This document shows positions 36,090 through 45,799 of a stretch of 64,000 bases of DNA, piece after piece. Both the position numbers and the translations under genes were made by a program. Position 1 is the stretch's first letter; the number at the start of each line of letters is the position of its first letter. The notes beneath the pieces were generated by a model, which was not told where the DNA came from, searched no databases, and saw only the letters and a program-made list of their open reading frames with translations. The stretch comes from Pseudomonadota bacterium (GTDB lineage Bacteria; Desulfobacterota; Desulfobulbia; Desulfobulbales; JAHJIY01), in NCBI GenBank assembly GCA_018823175.1, contig JAHJIY010000046.1:1-64000 (forward strand), in the 5' to 3' direction.

Positions 36090-37289
36090 TCAGACTTGTC
36101 GGATAGAATCTTGAGTTATTCCCCAGGGACCGGTGGCCAAGACCAGGGCGATGATTGCGCAGGCGGCGATGCCGCCAAGCATGATGAGCGGGGTGCCGTC
36201 TGAAAACAAGCCAATCCCGCCGATAATTGCCGCCCCGGTCACGAAACGGGCAGCTCCCATCAGGGCAGAAGCCGAACCGGCAACAGCGCCTTGACCATCA
36301 AGGGCCAGCACAGTGCTGATCGGCACGACCAGTCCCAGAAAGCCATAGCCGAAAAAGAGCATGACGATCAGCAGTTCTACCCGGTCAAGACCGAAAAGAT
36401 AAAAAACCAGCAACAGAGACATTACGCCGCTATATCCCTTTAACGATGTTTTCAAGACCGTAACCAGACCAAAATGTTTGCCGAGTTTGTCGGCCAGTTG
36501 GGCTGATCCGATAAACGCCACGGCATTTAACGAAAAAGCGATACTGTATTGAATCGGGGTCAAGCCATAATGATTGATCATGACGAAAGAAGAGTTGGCC
36601 AGGTAGAGAAAAAAACTGGAAATGCCCAGGGCGCCTATGGCGACAAGTTGCAGAAAGGTCCGGTCTTTTAGGAGTGGCCCATAGGTAGTAAAAAGTTTGC
36701 GGAGATTGATTTTTCTCTCCCCGGCCAGTGGCCGCGTCTCGGGGAACCGAAAAGAGAGCATCGCCAGGGTCGCCAAACCAAGCAGAGTAATGACCCAGAA
36801 CACACTGCGCCAACCTTGCAATTCAATCAGCAGGCTCCCGGCCAAAGGTGCCAGCAAGGGGGAAACACTGAAAACCAGCATCAGTCTCGCCATCAGTTTT
36901 ACCGCCTCATTGCCGGTGTGCAGATCTCGAACGATGGCCCGCGGGATGACCATGGCCGCACAGGCCCCTGCCCCCTGAACAAACCGTGAGATAATCAGGA
37001 TTAGAACATCAGGAGCCAGGGCGCAACCGATACTGCCGATAATGAACAGAAGCAGGCCGAAATACATCGGTGGTTTGCGGCCGATCTGGTCAGACAACGG
37101 GCCGTAGATCGCCTGGCCAATGCCGAGGGAGAGGAAATAAACCAGCAGACTCATCTGCACCGCCGTCACAGAGGTTCCCAGGTTCTGACCAATGGAAGGC
37201 AGCGCCGGCAGATACATGTCGATCGCCAGGGGGCCGATGGCGGACAAAACCCCAAGGACTAAGGCTATACGAAAAGGGGATATGAGCAT
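36090..37289 (-). CDS. Bcr/CflA-family multidrug exporter
   Basis: A 399-residue MFS transporter with twelve predicted membrane helices. The start ALVLGVLSAIGPLAIDMYLPALP and the segment GQAIYGPLSDQIGRKPPMYFG (MFS motif A) are typical of the Bcr/CflA drug:H+ antiporters, as is GAGACAAMVIPRAIVRDLHTG. Substrates of relatives include bicyclomycin, sulfonamides and chloramphenicol. It is monocistronic and convergent with the hydrolase gene. Confidence 0.9.
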   Translation of the reverse strand: MLISPFRIALVLGVLSAIGPLAIDMYLPALPSIGQNLGTSVTAVQMSLLVYFLSLGIGQAIYGPLSDQIGRKPPMYFGLLLFIIGSIGCALAPDVLILIISRFVQGAGACAAMVIPRAIVRDLHTGNEAVKLMARLMLVFSVSPLLAPLAGSLLIELQGWRSVFWVITLLGLATLAMLSFRFPETRPLAGERKINLRKLFTTYGPLLKDRTFLQLVAIGALGISSFFLYLANSSFVMINHYGLTPIQYSIAFSLNAVAFIGSAQLADKLGKHFGLVTVLKTSLKGYSGVMSLLLVFYLFGLDRVELLIVMLFFGYGFLGLVVPISTVLALDGQGAVAGSASALMGAARFVTGAAIIGGIGLFSDGTPLIMLGGIAACAIIALVLATGPWGITQDSIRQV

Positions 37290-37525
37290 GGGATGGTGAT
37301 TACCCGATTAATACCCTGTTGTAAAATAATTCCGGGGAGGAGGTAAAAGATTTTAAGGCAGTACTTGTTGCAGCCGACAGTTACCTTCTGAAAATTCTTC
37401 GCTTTATCTATATAGATTGTTTTTACGAAAAAAATTTCACAAAGAACACTACGAAAATAAACACTGCGGAAGGGGAAGAAGAACGTCCGGAAACAACTAC
37501 TTGATTTTACATATAAAAATATAAT

Positions 37526-37603
<78 letters not shown>

Positions 37604-37750
37604 ACTTTATAATCCATGATAGGAAGGCACTACTGATATCATTTTGTATCTCTGGTCGTCAAGCAAAAAGGTAAATATTTATATCGCAAAATAGTTGACG
37701 ACTCGATTTCGAGTTGCTATATATGACCCTTCATCACGATTGAGACACTA

Positions 37751-37827
37751 TTCCCAGGTAGCTCAGTTGGTAGAGCAGGTGGCTGTTAACCACCTTGTCG
37801 GGGGTTCGAGTCCCTCCCTGGGAGCCA
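37751..37827 (+). tRNA. tRNA-Asn (anticodon GTT)
   Basis: The acceptor stem TCCCAGG/CCTGGGA is followed by GCCA. The anticodon arm GGTGG-CTGTTAA-CCACC gives anticodon GTT. The D arm AGCTCAGTTGGTAGAGC and T loop TTCGAGT are standard. CCA is encoded and a terminator follows 9 nt later. Confidence 0.96.
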
Positions 37828-37836
37828 ATATTTAAA

Positions 37837-37866
37837 AGCCCGGTCTGCAAAGATCGGGCTTTTTTT
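37837..37866. terminator. Bidirectional intrinsic terminator
   Basis: AGCCCGGTCT and AGATCGGGCT pair (one G-T) around GCAA and are followed by six T. A run of A before the stem makes it work in both directions, ending tRNA-Asn on the plus strand and bioA on the minus strand. Confidence 0.9.
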
Positions 37867-37894
37867 ATGTCATCCTGCTTATTCTTTTACCCAA

Positions 37895-39169
37895 CTACGA
37901 CAAAGAAAAATTAATCGCCTCGGTGATCATGACAATCTCCTGATCGCTGATAATAAACGGCGGCATGGTATAGATCAGATTATTAAAAGGCCGCAACCAA
38001 ACTCCTTGAGCCATCACGCATTCCTGGATTTTTTGCTGATCAACCGGCGCATGGGTCTCAATCACCCCGATTGCCCCCAGCACCCGAACATCCTTGACCG
38101 GCGCCAATTCCCGACATTTTTCCAGACCTTGCCGTAGCAGGAGCTCAATTTCACCAATCCGGCGGGCCAGGGGAAATTGAGCCAACAGGCCGAGGCTGGC
38201 CAGCGCCACCGAGCAGGCCAGAGGATTAGCCATATAAGTCGGACCATGCATCAACATTTTGGGCCCTTTGGTCGAGATCGTCCGGCATACCTCCTCGGTG
38301 GTCATGGTCGCCGCAAAGCTTAAATAGCCGCCGGTCAAGGCCTTGCCCACACACATGATATCAGGGGTCACCGCCGCGTGTTCACAGGCGAACATCCGGC
38401 CGGTCCGACCAAAACCGGTCGCGATTTCATCGGCGATCAATAAAACCTGATATTGGTCACACAGGACCCGGACCTTTTTTAAAAAATCAGGCGGATAAAA
38501 CCGCATTCCGCCGGCGCCCTGGACCATGGGCTCCAGAATGACCACCGCAATCCGACCGTTATTTTCCGCCAGCATTCTCTCCATTTCAACCAGCTGTCGT
38601 TCATTCCCACCGCTTGGCGCCGGGGCCTCAACAAAAAACTGGCCATTGACCAGATCACCAAACAGATGATGCATGCCGGCAACCGGATCACAGACCGACA
38701 TGGCGCCAAAGGTATCGCCATGATATCCATGACGGATCGTCAGCAATTTATTTTTAGCGGCCTGCCCCAGAGAAAGCCAATACTGGATAGCCATCTTGAT
38801 CGCAACTTCAACCGAGACCGAGCCGGAATCACAAAAAAATACGCGGGTCAACCGGTCAGGTGTAAGATCAACCAGCTTCTTCGCCAATAAAATGGCCGGT
38901 TCATGAGTCAAGCCGCCGAACATGACATGGGCCATACTGGCAAGCTGATCGGTTACCGCCTGGTTTAAAACCGGATGATTATAGCCATGGATCGCCGCCC
39001 ACCAGGAAGACATCCCGTCAATCAACTCTCGGCCATCAGCCAGTTTCAACCTGGTGCCGCTGGCTGATTCGACCAGATATGGCGCCACCACCGCCGGGGC
39101 CGCCGCATATGGGTGCCAGACGTGTTCGGCATCAAGGGCCAATAATTTCTCAAGATCAGACAAATTCAA
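37895..39169 (-). CDS. bioA: Adenosylmethionine-8-amino-7-oxononanoate aminotransferase
   Basis: A 424-residue PLP enzyme of biotin synthesis that converts KAPA to DAPA using S-adenosylmethionine. Clear motifs are HVWHPYAA at the start, DGMSSWWAAIHGYNHP, YHGDTFGAMSVCDP, LIADEIATGFGRTG, and the PLP lysine in CVGKALTGGYLS. The open frame extends to 39226, inside the upstream gene. However, GGAGG about 10 nt before the TTG at 39169 and the family N-terminus favour this start, leaving a 29-nt gap. No other bio genes are in the window. The upstream radical SAM gene shares its strand. Confidence 0.92.
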   Translation of the reverse strand: MNLSDLEKLLALDAEHVWHPYAAAPAVVAPYLVESASGTRLKLADGRELIDGMSSWWAAIHGYNHPVLNQAVTDQLASMAHVMFGGLTHEPAILLAKKLVDLTPDRLTRVFFCDSGSVSVEVAIKMAIQYWLSLGQAAKNKLLTIRHGYHGDTFGAMSVCDPVAGMHHLFGDLVNGQFFVEAPAPSGGNERQLVEMERMLAENNGRIAVVILEPMVQGAGGMRFYPPDFLKKVRVLCDQYQVLLIADEIATGFGRTGRMFACEHAAVTPDIMCVGKALTGGYLSFAATMTTEEVCRTISTKGPKMLMHGPTYMANPLACSVALASLGLLAQFPLARRIGEIELLLRQGLEKCRELAPVKDVRVLGAIGVIETHAPVDQQKIQECVMAQGVWLRPFNNLIYTMPPFIISDQEIVMITEAINFSLS

Positions 39170-39198
39170 CTTCTTCTTTCCTCCGTTATTTGCCAGGT

Positions 39199-40866
39199 TT
39201 ACTTGACCACCACCACCTTGTTCCACTTCAAGACCCCGGCGGTCTGCTCGGGCAGAAATGCGACATATCCTTCGCCATCAAGCTCATTATACAGGCCAAC
39301 CTCTGCCAGCAACGGCGCAGAAAACCGATAGAATAAACTACGCTTGAAAAAATCGTTGCGGGTTTGATGGGAATAAAGGGGCTCAAAATTTTGCGGCAAC
39401 TGCTCCCAGAGATGATCCTTGATCTGCTTGAACGAATCATGTTGCAGATGGGCCGGCAAAAACCGATGCCCGCATCGCAGCCAGTCAAAAACAAGAAACT
39501 CCTGAAGTAACTCATAATCCGGCCGGTTAGCGCTCAACTCGTGCAACATCAGACTCATCACTTCCTGGGTATGGGCCCGCTCGAAAAAACCCTGCTGCAG
39601 ACAATGATTGGTCAGTTCCTCAAAAAATGCGAAGCTGTCCGCCTCCGCCTGCCTGGCCAGAACATGGGCCAAAAAGGTCTTGAAAAAACGCGTATTATAA
39701 AAGGCCTCCACGCATTCACCAACTAAATACAGCTGGCGAAGCGTTTGCTGGTCCAGCCATTTTGTGGCCAAAACATCATAAGGCGGCCGTGCGCAGTGGA
39801 CCAGGCCGAAACCAGGTTCGCGGCCAATGGCGGTACCCGGCAGCACCTTTAATAATCCCATTTGGATATAGTGCGGCCGCCAGGCGCAAACATCATTAAA
39901 TGACTGGCGAAAGGTAGCGGCGGTTTCGTAAGGTAGCCCCAGAATCAGGTCAAGATGCAGATGGATATTATCAAAGGAAACAAGACGGCGGATATTCTCG
40001 CCGATCCCGGCCGGATTTATCTTCCGATTAACCGCCGCCAGGGTTTCGGGATTAGTCGACTGGATGCCGATCTCAAACTGGAAACGATCAACCGGCACCG
40101 TCGCAAGAAAGTCGAGCATCTCCTGGGTAAAGCGGTCCGGCGCGATCTCGAAATGAAATACTGTTTTCCCCGGTTGCCCGGCCAGAAAACGCCAGAGCAC
40201 CAAGGCCCGTTCCGGCCGGTCATTAAAGGTCCGATCAACAAATTTAATTATTTTCGGTCCGGCCGGCAGAATCAATTGCAGTTCTTCCTTGACCGCCGCC
40301 AAGTCTTTATGTCTTACCCCATGTTCCAGGGCCGACAGACAATAACTGCAGGAAAAGGGACAACCACGGGAAGACTCATAATAGATATGGCGATGCTTAA
40401 GCTCACCGTTAAAATCATCTTCCCGGTAGGGTGACGAAAAAGGAGGATTTGCGTCGGCCTGATATGCCGGAGCCAGTTGTCCACGCCGCAGGTCCTGATA
40501 AAATTCCGCCGGCGCCCCCTCAATCTCTCCTTTAAAAACCGTACAGTTTGCCGGCAGCCCCATCTCCGCCATAATCAATGCCTGCGGCCCCCCCAGAACA
40601 ATCTTCATCTCAGGCATGACCCGGGCCAGATCAACCACCAGCCTGGCGACATACTCGCCGCTCCAGACATAAACGGACAAGAAGAGATAAGCCGGCCCGC
40701 CGGCCGCAATCCCGGTCAACGTAGCATAATAGGGATCGTTGATCGTCAACTGACACATTTGCGCCTCACACTCCGGCAAATTTTTGCCAAGCTCCTGCCG
40801 CAGATAAAACAAGGAAAGACAAGAATGGATGTAACGGCCATTAAAGGCAACCAGCTTGATTAACAT
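39199..40866 (-). CDS. B12-binding-type radical SAM protein (DUF4080 family)
   Basis: A 555-residue protein. The first ~170 residues have the B12-binding-like Rossmann layout found in this class (RYIHSCLSLFYLRQELG, VLGGPQALIM). The radical SAM domain carries CPFSCSYC with the three cluster cysteines, followed by FEIAPDRF and QFEIGIQSTN. The C-terminal part corresponds to DUF4080. Members are common in anaerobes, and methylation or radical rearrangement of an unknown substrate is presumed. It precedes bioA by 29 nt, but a functional tie to biotin is not established. Confidence 0.85.
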   Translation of the reverse strand: MLIKLVAFNGRYIHSCLSLFYLRQELGKNLPECEAQMCQLTINDPYYATLTGIAAGGPAYLFLSVYVWSGEYVARLVVDLARVMPEMKIVLGGPQALIMAEMGLPANCTVFKGEIEGAPAEFYQDLRRGQLAPAYQADANPPFSSPYREDDFNGELKHRHIYYESSRGCPFSCSYCLSALEHGVRHKDLAAVKEELQLILPAGPKIIKFVDRTFNDRPERALVLWRFLAGQPGKTVFHFEIAPDRFTQEMLDFLATVPVDRFQFEIGIQSTNPETLAAVNRKINPAGIGENIRRLVSFDNIHLHLDLILGLPYETAATFRQSFNDVCAWRPHYIQMGLLKVLPGTAIGREPGFGLVHCARPPYDVLATKWLDQQTLRQLYLVGECVEAFYNTRFFKTFLAHVLARQAEADSFAFFEELTNHCLQQGFFERAHTQEVMSLMLHELSANRPDYELLQEFLVFDWLRCGHRFLPAHLQHDSFKQIKDHLWEQLPQNFEPLYSHQTRNDFFKRSLFYRFSAPLLAEVGLYNELDGEGYVAFLPEQTAGVLKWNKVVVVK

Positions 40867-40991
40867 TGTTTTCCCTTTTTATACTGACCCTTTCAGCCAA
40901 AGAAGCCGGTATTTAATTTGTAATAGCCCGTAATATATAGAATCTTTTAACGATGCTCAAACTGCCGGCTAAAAAATCGACGATAGTACAG

Positions 40992-41032
40992 CTTCAACCT
41001 TCAACCTTCAACCTTCAACCTTCAACCTTCAA
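40992..41032 (+). repeat. Tandem 7-bp repeat CTTCAAC
   Basis: Five full copies of CTTCAAC and a partial sixth lie about 60 nt upstream of lgt. Copy number could vary by slippage and so change the promoter or leader of lgt. Confidence 0.9.
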
Positions 41033-41090
41033 AAGCTACAATTTCAAGTCCCATTTGACAAGCAGCCATAGGCATGATAAATCACAGGCC

Positions 41091-41885
41091 ATGATATCTT
41101 ATCCTGAAATTGATCCGGTAATTTTCGGCCTTGGCCCCCTGAAGGTCCGCTGGTATGGCCTGATGTATGTCTTAGGGTTCAGCGCCACCATTCTGCTGGT
41201 CCAATACCAGATCAAAAAATTTTCCCTGTCACGTCTGGCTGATCACTGCGAAAACCTCAATTTTATCCTGATCCTCAGTCTGGTGCTGGGCGCCCGCTGC
41301 GGATATGTCCTGTTCTATAACCCTTCCTACTACCTGGCGCATCCGGCCGAGATAATCGCAATCTGGCAGGGCGGCATGTCTTTCCACGGCGCCCTGATCG
41401 GCATCATGGTCGGCGGTTTACTATACTGCAAAAAAGCAAAGCTCCCCTACTGGCAGACCGCCGACATCTATGTCGTTACCATCCCGATCGGACTGGGACT
41501 CGGGCGGATCGGTAATTTTATCAACGGCGAACTATTCGGGCGCGTAACCGATGTCCCCTGGGCCATGATCTTTCCAGCCGGCGGTCCGTTCCCGCGTCAT
41601 CCTTCCCAACTCTATGAAAGTTTACTGGAAGGACTACTGCTTTTCAGCATACTCTGGAAGGCAAAGGATATCCAGCATCAGCGCAACTGGCCCACCGGTT
41701 TGATGGCGGCTTTTTTCCTGATCATTTACGGCCTCATCCGTTCTTTTCTCGAACTTTTCAGGGAACCCGACGATCAGCTGGGATTTATCGTAGCCTCGCT
41801 GACCATGGGCCAGATCTTAAGTTTCTGTATGATCCTGGTCGGATCAATAATTATCGCAATCAGAATAAAAACCAGGCCCCGATAA
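41091..41885 (+). CDS. lgt: Prolipoprotein diacylglyceryl transferase
   Basis: A 264-residue inner-membrane enzyme that transfers diacylglycerol from phosphatidylglycerol to the lipobox cysteine of lipoproteins. The N-terminus IDPVIFGLGPLKVRWYGLMY, the essential region AGGMSFHGALIG-like (IWQGGMSFHGALIG), the signature GRIGNFINGELFGR, and the C-terminal HPSQLYESLLEG and YGLIRSFLELFREPD are all present, with seven hydrophobic helices. The ATG at 41091 matches the family start; the open frame further upstream covers a simple repeat and is unlikely to be translated. Several lipoproteins in this window would be its clients. Confidence 0.95.
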   Translation: MISYPEIDPVIFGLGPLKVRWYGLMYVLGFSATILLVQYQIKKFSLSRLADHCENLNFILILSLVLGARCGYVLFYNPSYYLAHPAEIIAIWQGGMSFHGALIGIMVGGLLYCKKAKLPYWQTADIYVVTIPIGLGLGRIGNFINGELFGRVTDVPWAMIFPAGGPFPRHPSQLYESLLEGLLLFSILWKAKDIQHQRNWPTGLMAAFFLIIYGLIRSFLELFREPDDQLGFIVASLTMGQILSFCMILVGSIIIAIRIKTRPR

Positions 41886-41967
41886 CCTTTGTTTTTAATT
41901 GGTTTTGACCGGCTGATCTGTTATTAATTTTAAATAATAATTTACTCTCACAAGGAGAGGATTTCCG

Positions 41968-44900
41968 ATGAATACCAAGGCGTTTTGCCACCTGCTTTTA
42001 CCCCTAATTTTCTTTGCGGTCATCATGAAAACATCCCTCATCTCGGCAACCGAACTTTCCCCCCATCTGTATAAAACCACGCTTGACAACGGACTCACCG
42101 TACTGGTCAAGGAGACCCCCGGCACCAAGGCGGCCACCGTCCAGATCTGGATCAAGGCGGGCAGCGTTTACGAAGAAGCCAAGGAGGGCGGCATCACCCA
42201 CCTGATTGAACACATGATCTTCAAGGGCACGCCAACCAGAGGTCCGGGCCAGATTGCCGGGGCAATTGAAGAGATCGGGGGCCGGATCAACGCTTATACC
42301 TATTACGAATACACGGTTTATCATGCGACCTTATCCGCCCGCCACTGGGAACTGGCGACCGAGGTGTTGACCGATGCGGTACTCAACTCGACTTTTGCCC
42401 AGGAAGAATTGGAACGGGAAAAAAAGGTAGTGCTGGAGGAAATTGCGATGCGCGAAGATCGCCCGGCCAATCGACTTTTTCAGGAATTGATGACCACCTC
42501 CTATTCCACCCATCCCTACCGGCTGCCGATCATCGGAACCAGAGAAAGCGTCGCCTCTTTTAGCCGCGATGATATTTTAAAATATGTGGCCAAACACTAT
42601 CATCCCGAAAACTTCACGGTGGTGGTGGTTGGCGATCTGCTGGTTGATCCGGTCGTCAGCAAAATTCAAGAACTTTTCGGCCAACTGCCCAAGGGAGATT
42701 TTGTCCAGCCCCCCCTGCCCCAGGAACCTGAACATGAAAGCCCGCGCCTGTTTTCTCTGGCGGCCGACATCAATCAATCAAATCTGGCGCTTTCCTTCCC
42801 CATTCCATCTTCCAGCCATCCCGACGCGCCGGTCCTTGACGTAATTGCCACTCTTCTCGGCAATGGCGAGGCCAGCCGTCTCTATAATCAATTGCGCAAC
42901 AAAAAAGGTCTGGTCTACCAGATCCACAGTTCCGCCTTTACCCCGAAGGACCCCGGTTTGTTCGAAATAACAGCCACCCTGGAGTCAGCCAATATTAACG
43001 CAGTGCTTGAGGCCATTCTGGAAGAAACCTTCAAACTCAAATATGTGCCGGTAGAGGAAGATGAACTGATCCGGGTAAAACGCAATCTGGAAAGCGATTT
43101 TGTTTTTGCTCTGGAACGGGTGGAAGGACAGGCCCGGGTGATGGGCTCTTTTGAATTTCTGACCGGTGATCCGCGGGAAGACGACTACCTGGCAAAAATC
43201 AGGGCGGTTACCAAAGAAGATATCATGAAGGTTGCGGCCAAATACTTTAAGGGCCGCAAATTAACCGCCGGTATTCTCACTCCCAACGACCAGAAAGTTG
43301 AGTTGGAACAGCCCGCCGTTACAGCCCTCATCAGCCAGGCCGAAAACATGGCCCGGCACGGCATCCCGACCTCACTGGTGGCGGACTCCTTCTTGCCGGA
43401 TGTCCACTTTTTCAAGTTACGCAACGGTATTCGCCTGCTGGTCCGCGAAAATCCGGAAATCCCCACCGTCGCCATGCGGGTGGTCTTTCCCGGCGGTCTG
43501 CGCGGCGAGACCCAGCAGACCAACGGCTCCTTCGCCTTTATCAGCGCCCTGCTGCCCAAGGGCACCAAAAAACTGTCCGGTCGAGAACTGGCCCTGAAGA
43601 TTGCCGATATGGCGGGCGATATCTCCGGTTTTAACGGCAAAAATACCTTTGGCCTCAAGGCAGACTTCCTGGCCCGCTTTGCCGAACCCGGTCTGGAGCT
43701 GGTCCGCGACATTATCCTCGAACCGGCCTTTGATCCACAGGAAGCAGAGAAGGTCAGGCCGGAATTACTCTCCATCCTCAAGCAACAGGAAGATTCCCTG
43801 CCGTCTCAGGCCTTTGTTGATTTTAATCGCCTGCTTTTTCAAGGTCATCCCTACGCCTTAAACGCCGCCGGGTCAGAAACCGCGATCAAAAATTTCACCG
43901 TGGCCGAACTGCAAAATATTTATCAAAAACACGCCCGGCCCGATCAGATGGTCCTGGCGGTGGCCGGTGCCGTAAACGCTGCCGAGATCAGAGACATTGT
44001 TGAAAAGATCTTTGGCAGCTGGCAACCGCCAACCGCCCAGACCAGTCCCTTCCTGGAGGAAAGCGTCCTGCCGCCCGATGCGCCGGTCGTGCCGGAGATT
44101 CTTAACAATCCCCGCGATAAGGAACAGGTCCATATTGTAATCGGCTTTTTGGGCACCACCCTCAACAGCCAAGACCGCTACGGGCTTGATCTACTCGACA
44201 CCGTCCTAAGCGGCCAAAGCGGCCGCCTGTTCACCGAACTGCGCGACAAACAAAGCATGGCCTACAGCCTCTCTTCCTTCTCCCTGTTTGGCCTGGATAC
44301 CGGCTCCTTCGGGGTCTATATCGGGACCAGTCCCGACAAAAGGGATGCGGCGATCAAAGCGGTCTGGAGTGAGTTATACAAAGTAAGAACGGAACTGATC
44401 AGTGAGGAAGAACTGCAACGGGCCAAAAATATCCAGATCAGCCAATATGAGCTCGGCCTGCAGACCCATGGGTCCCAGGCGATGGAAATGGCGCTGAACG
44501 AAACTTACGGCATGGGACAGGATTTCGGCAACCGCTTTGTGGCAAGCATTGAGAAAATTACGGCCGATGAAATCCTTGAAATAGCGAAAAAATACATCCA
44601 ACCAGATCATTACGTGATGGTAACCGTGGGCGCTGAACCATCGCCTCTGGCTGCTCAATCGGCGACTGAGCCATCCACCTCACTGCCAAAGGATCCGGAA
44701 ACTGCACAAAGCCCCGAGCAACCCGATTCACCCGCCATTGATAATCCGGCGCCGGAGTTAACGGAACCGACCGAGCAGATAAACGAAGAAATTTCTGAAC
44801 CGGAAATCGTTGAGCCGGATTTCATTGAGCCGACCGAATCCCCAAACGAAGAAGCTTCTGAACCGGAAATGATGGAGCCGGAACCCCCAGCCGTATCTGA

Positions 44901-45033
44901 ACAACCGGACCTTTCAACTACGGAAACCGAACAAGATAAAAAAGATGACGCCCTTTCTCCTGTCACGAATTCAGGCCAGGAACTGTCGAAAACTGAAACC
45001 GAAACAGAAGAACCTCAAGCTACGGATAATTGA
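41968..45033 (+). CDS. Double-domain M16 zinc protease with repetitive acidic tail
   Basis: A 1021-residue secreted or periplasmic protein of the insulinase family, with a signal peptide at residues 1-27. The first M16 unit has the inverted zinc motif H78-L-I-E81-H82 with the distal Glu in [16 protein letters not shown]. The second unit (from about residue 480, [20 protein letters not shown]) lacks the HxxEH motif and is likely structural. The last ~130 residues are rich in Pro, Glu, Ser and Thr. They include two adjacent 21-residue repeats (EPTE-NEE-SEPE) encoded at 44764 and 44827. rpe follows immediately. The tail is unusual for the family and may span the periplasm or bind wall or metal. 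Confidence 0.92.
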   Translation: MNTKAFCHLLLPLIFFAVIMKTSLISATELSPHLYKTTLDNGLTVLVKETPGTKAATVQIWIKAGSVYEEAKEGGITHLIEHMIFKGTPTRGPGQIAGAIEEIGGRINAYTYYEYTVYHATLSARHWELATEVLTDAVLNSTFAQEELEREKKVVLEEIAMREDRPANRLFQELMTTSYSTHPYRLPIIGTRESVASFSRDDILKYVAKHYHPENFTVVVVGDLLVDPVVSKIQELFGQLPKGDFVQPPLPQEPEHESPRLFSLAADINQSNLALSFPIPSSSHPDAPVLDVIATLLGNGEASRLYNQLRNKKGLVYQIHSSAFTPKDPGLFEITATLESANINAVLEAILEETFKLKYVPVEEDELIRVKRNLESDFVFALERVEGQARVMGSFEFLTGDPREDDYLAKIRAVTKEDIMKVAAKYFKGRKLTAGILTPNDQKVELEQPAVTALISQAENMARHGIPTSLVADSFLPDVHFFKLRNGIRLLVRENPEIPTVAMRVVFPGGLRGETQQTNGSFAFISALLPKGTKKLSGRELALKIADMAGDISGFNGKNTFGLKADFLARFAEPGLELVRDIILEPAFDPQEAEKVRPELLSILKQQEDSLPSQAFVDFNRLLFQGHPYALNAAGSETAIKNFTVAELQNIYQKHARPDQMVLAVAGAVNAAEIRDIVEKIFGSWQPPTAQTSPFLEESVLPPDAPVVPEILNNPRDKEQVHIVIGFLGTTLNSQDRYGLDLLDTVLSGQSGRLFTELRDKQSMAYSLSSFSLFGLDTGSFGVYIGTSPDKRDAAIKAVWSELYKVRTELISEEELQRAKNIQISQYELGLQTHGSQAMEMALNETYGMGQDFGNRFVASIEKITADEILEIAKKYIQPDHYVMVTVGAEPSPLAAQSATEPSTSLPKDPETAQSPEQPDSPAIDNPAPELTEPTEQINEEISEPEIVEPDFIEPTESPNEEASEPEMMEPEPPAVSEQPDLSTTETEQDKKDDALSPVTNSGQELSKTETETEEPQATDN

Positions 45034-45034
45034 T

Positions 45035-45706
45035 ATGCAAGAATATATGATTGCCCCCTCCATCCTTTCTGCCGACTTTGCCAGACTCGGAGAGGAGATC
45101 AACAACGTCCTGGATTGCGGGGCCGATATCGTCCACATCGACGTCATGGATGGTCATTTTGTGCCGAACATCACGATCGGCCCCCTGGTGGTCGACGCGG
45201 TTCGCAAAATTACCGACCGGCCGCTGGACGTCCATCTGATGATTGAAAACCCGGACCAGTACCTGGAGGCCTTCGCCAAGGCCGGCGCCGACTGGATTAC
45301 AGTCCACGCCGAAACCGGTTATCACCTGCACCGTACAATCAACAGAATAAAGGAACTGGGCAAGAAAGCCGGGGTCGTGCTTAATCCGGCCACGCCTCTG
45401 GAAGCAATCGACTATGTTCTTGAGGATGTGGACCTGGTGATGATTATGAGCGTCAACCCGGGTTTTGGCGGGCAATCATTTATCGAATCTTCCCTGACCA
45501 AAGTCAGACGCCTGAAAAAGATGATTGACCAACGCGGATTAAAAGTCGGCATTGAAATGGACGGCGGCATCAGCCCGGAGACGATCGGCAAAGCGGCAGA
45601 AGCCGGGGCCAATATCTTTGTCGCCGGCTCCGCCATTTTCAGCCACCAGGACTACCGTCTACCAATCACTAAAATGAAAGAAATCCTGGCAACCATCAAC
45701 CGATAG
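45035..45706 (+). CDS. rpe: Ribulose-phosphate 3-epimerase
   Basis: A 223-residue TIM-barrel enzyme interconverting ribulose-5-phosphate and xylulose-5-phosphate. Signatures include [64 protein letters not shown] and FVAGSAIF, covering the metal ligands and catalytic aspartates. The ATG is one base after the protease stop codon, so it is probably translated by reinitiation. An earlier in-frame start within the protease gene is rejected. Confidence 0.95.
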   Translation: MQEYMIAPSILSADFARLGEEINNVLDCGADIVHIDVMDGHFVPNITIGPLVVDAVRKITDRPLDVHLMIENPDQYLEAFAKAGADWITVHAETGYHLHRTINRIKELGKKAGVVLNPATPLEAIDYVLEDVDLVMIMSVNPGFGGQSFIESSLTKVRRLKKMIDQRGLKVGIEMDGGISPETIGKAAEAGANIFVAGSAIFSHQDYRLPITKMKEILATINR

Positions 45707-45799
45707 AATGCCTAATTAACTACAGTTACTCACACCAGACCGCGATAAGTTTAACATTATGATCCGCTCACTTCAAAGCGATGCGTTTCTCCCGGCATC

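Noticed and set aside
37895-39226. Longer BioA reaching into the radical SAM gene
   Set aside because: The TTG at 39169 has a GGAGG site and fits the family length; the extra residues are glycine-rich and unlike any homologue.
40992-41032. Possible CRISPR-like array
   Set aside because: Units are 7 bp, contiguous and without spacers; no cas genes are present.
44945-45034. Longer start for rpe inside the protease gene
   Set aside because: The added residues are antiregister protease-tail codons; homologues begin at the ATG at 45035.
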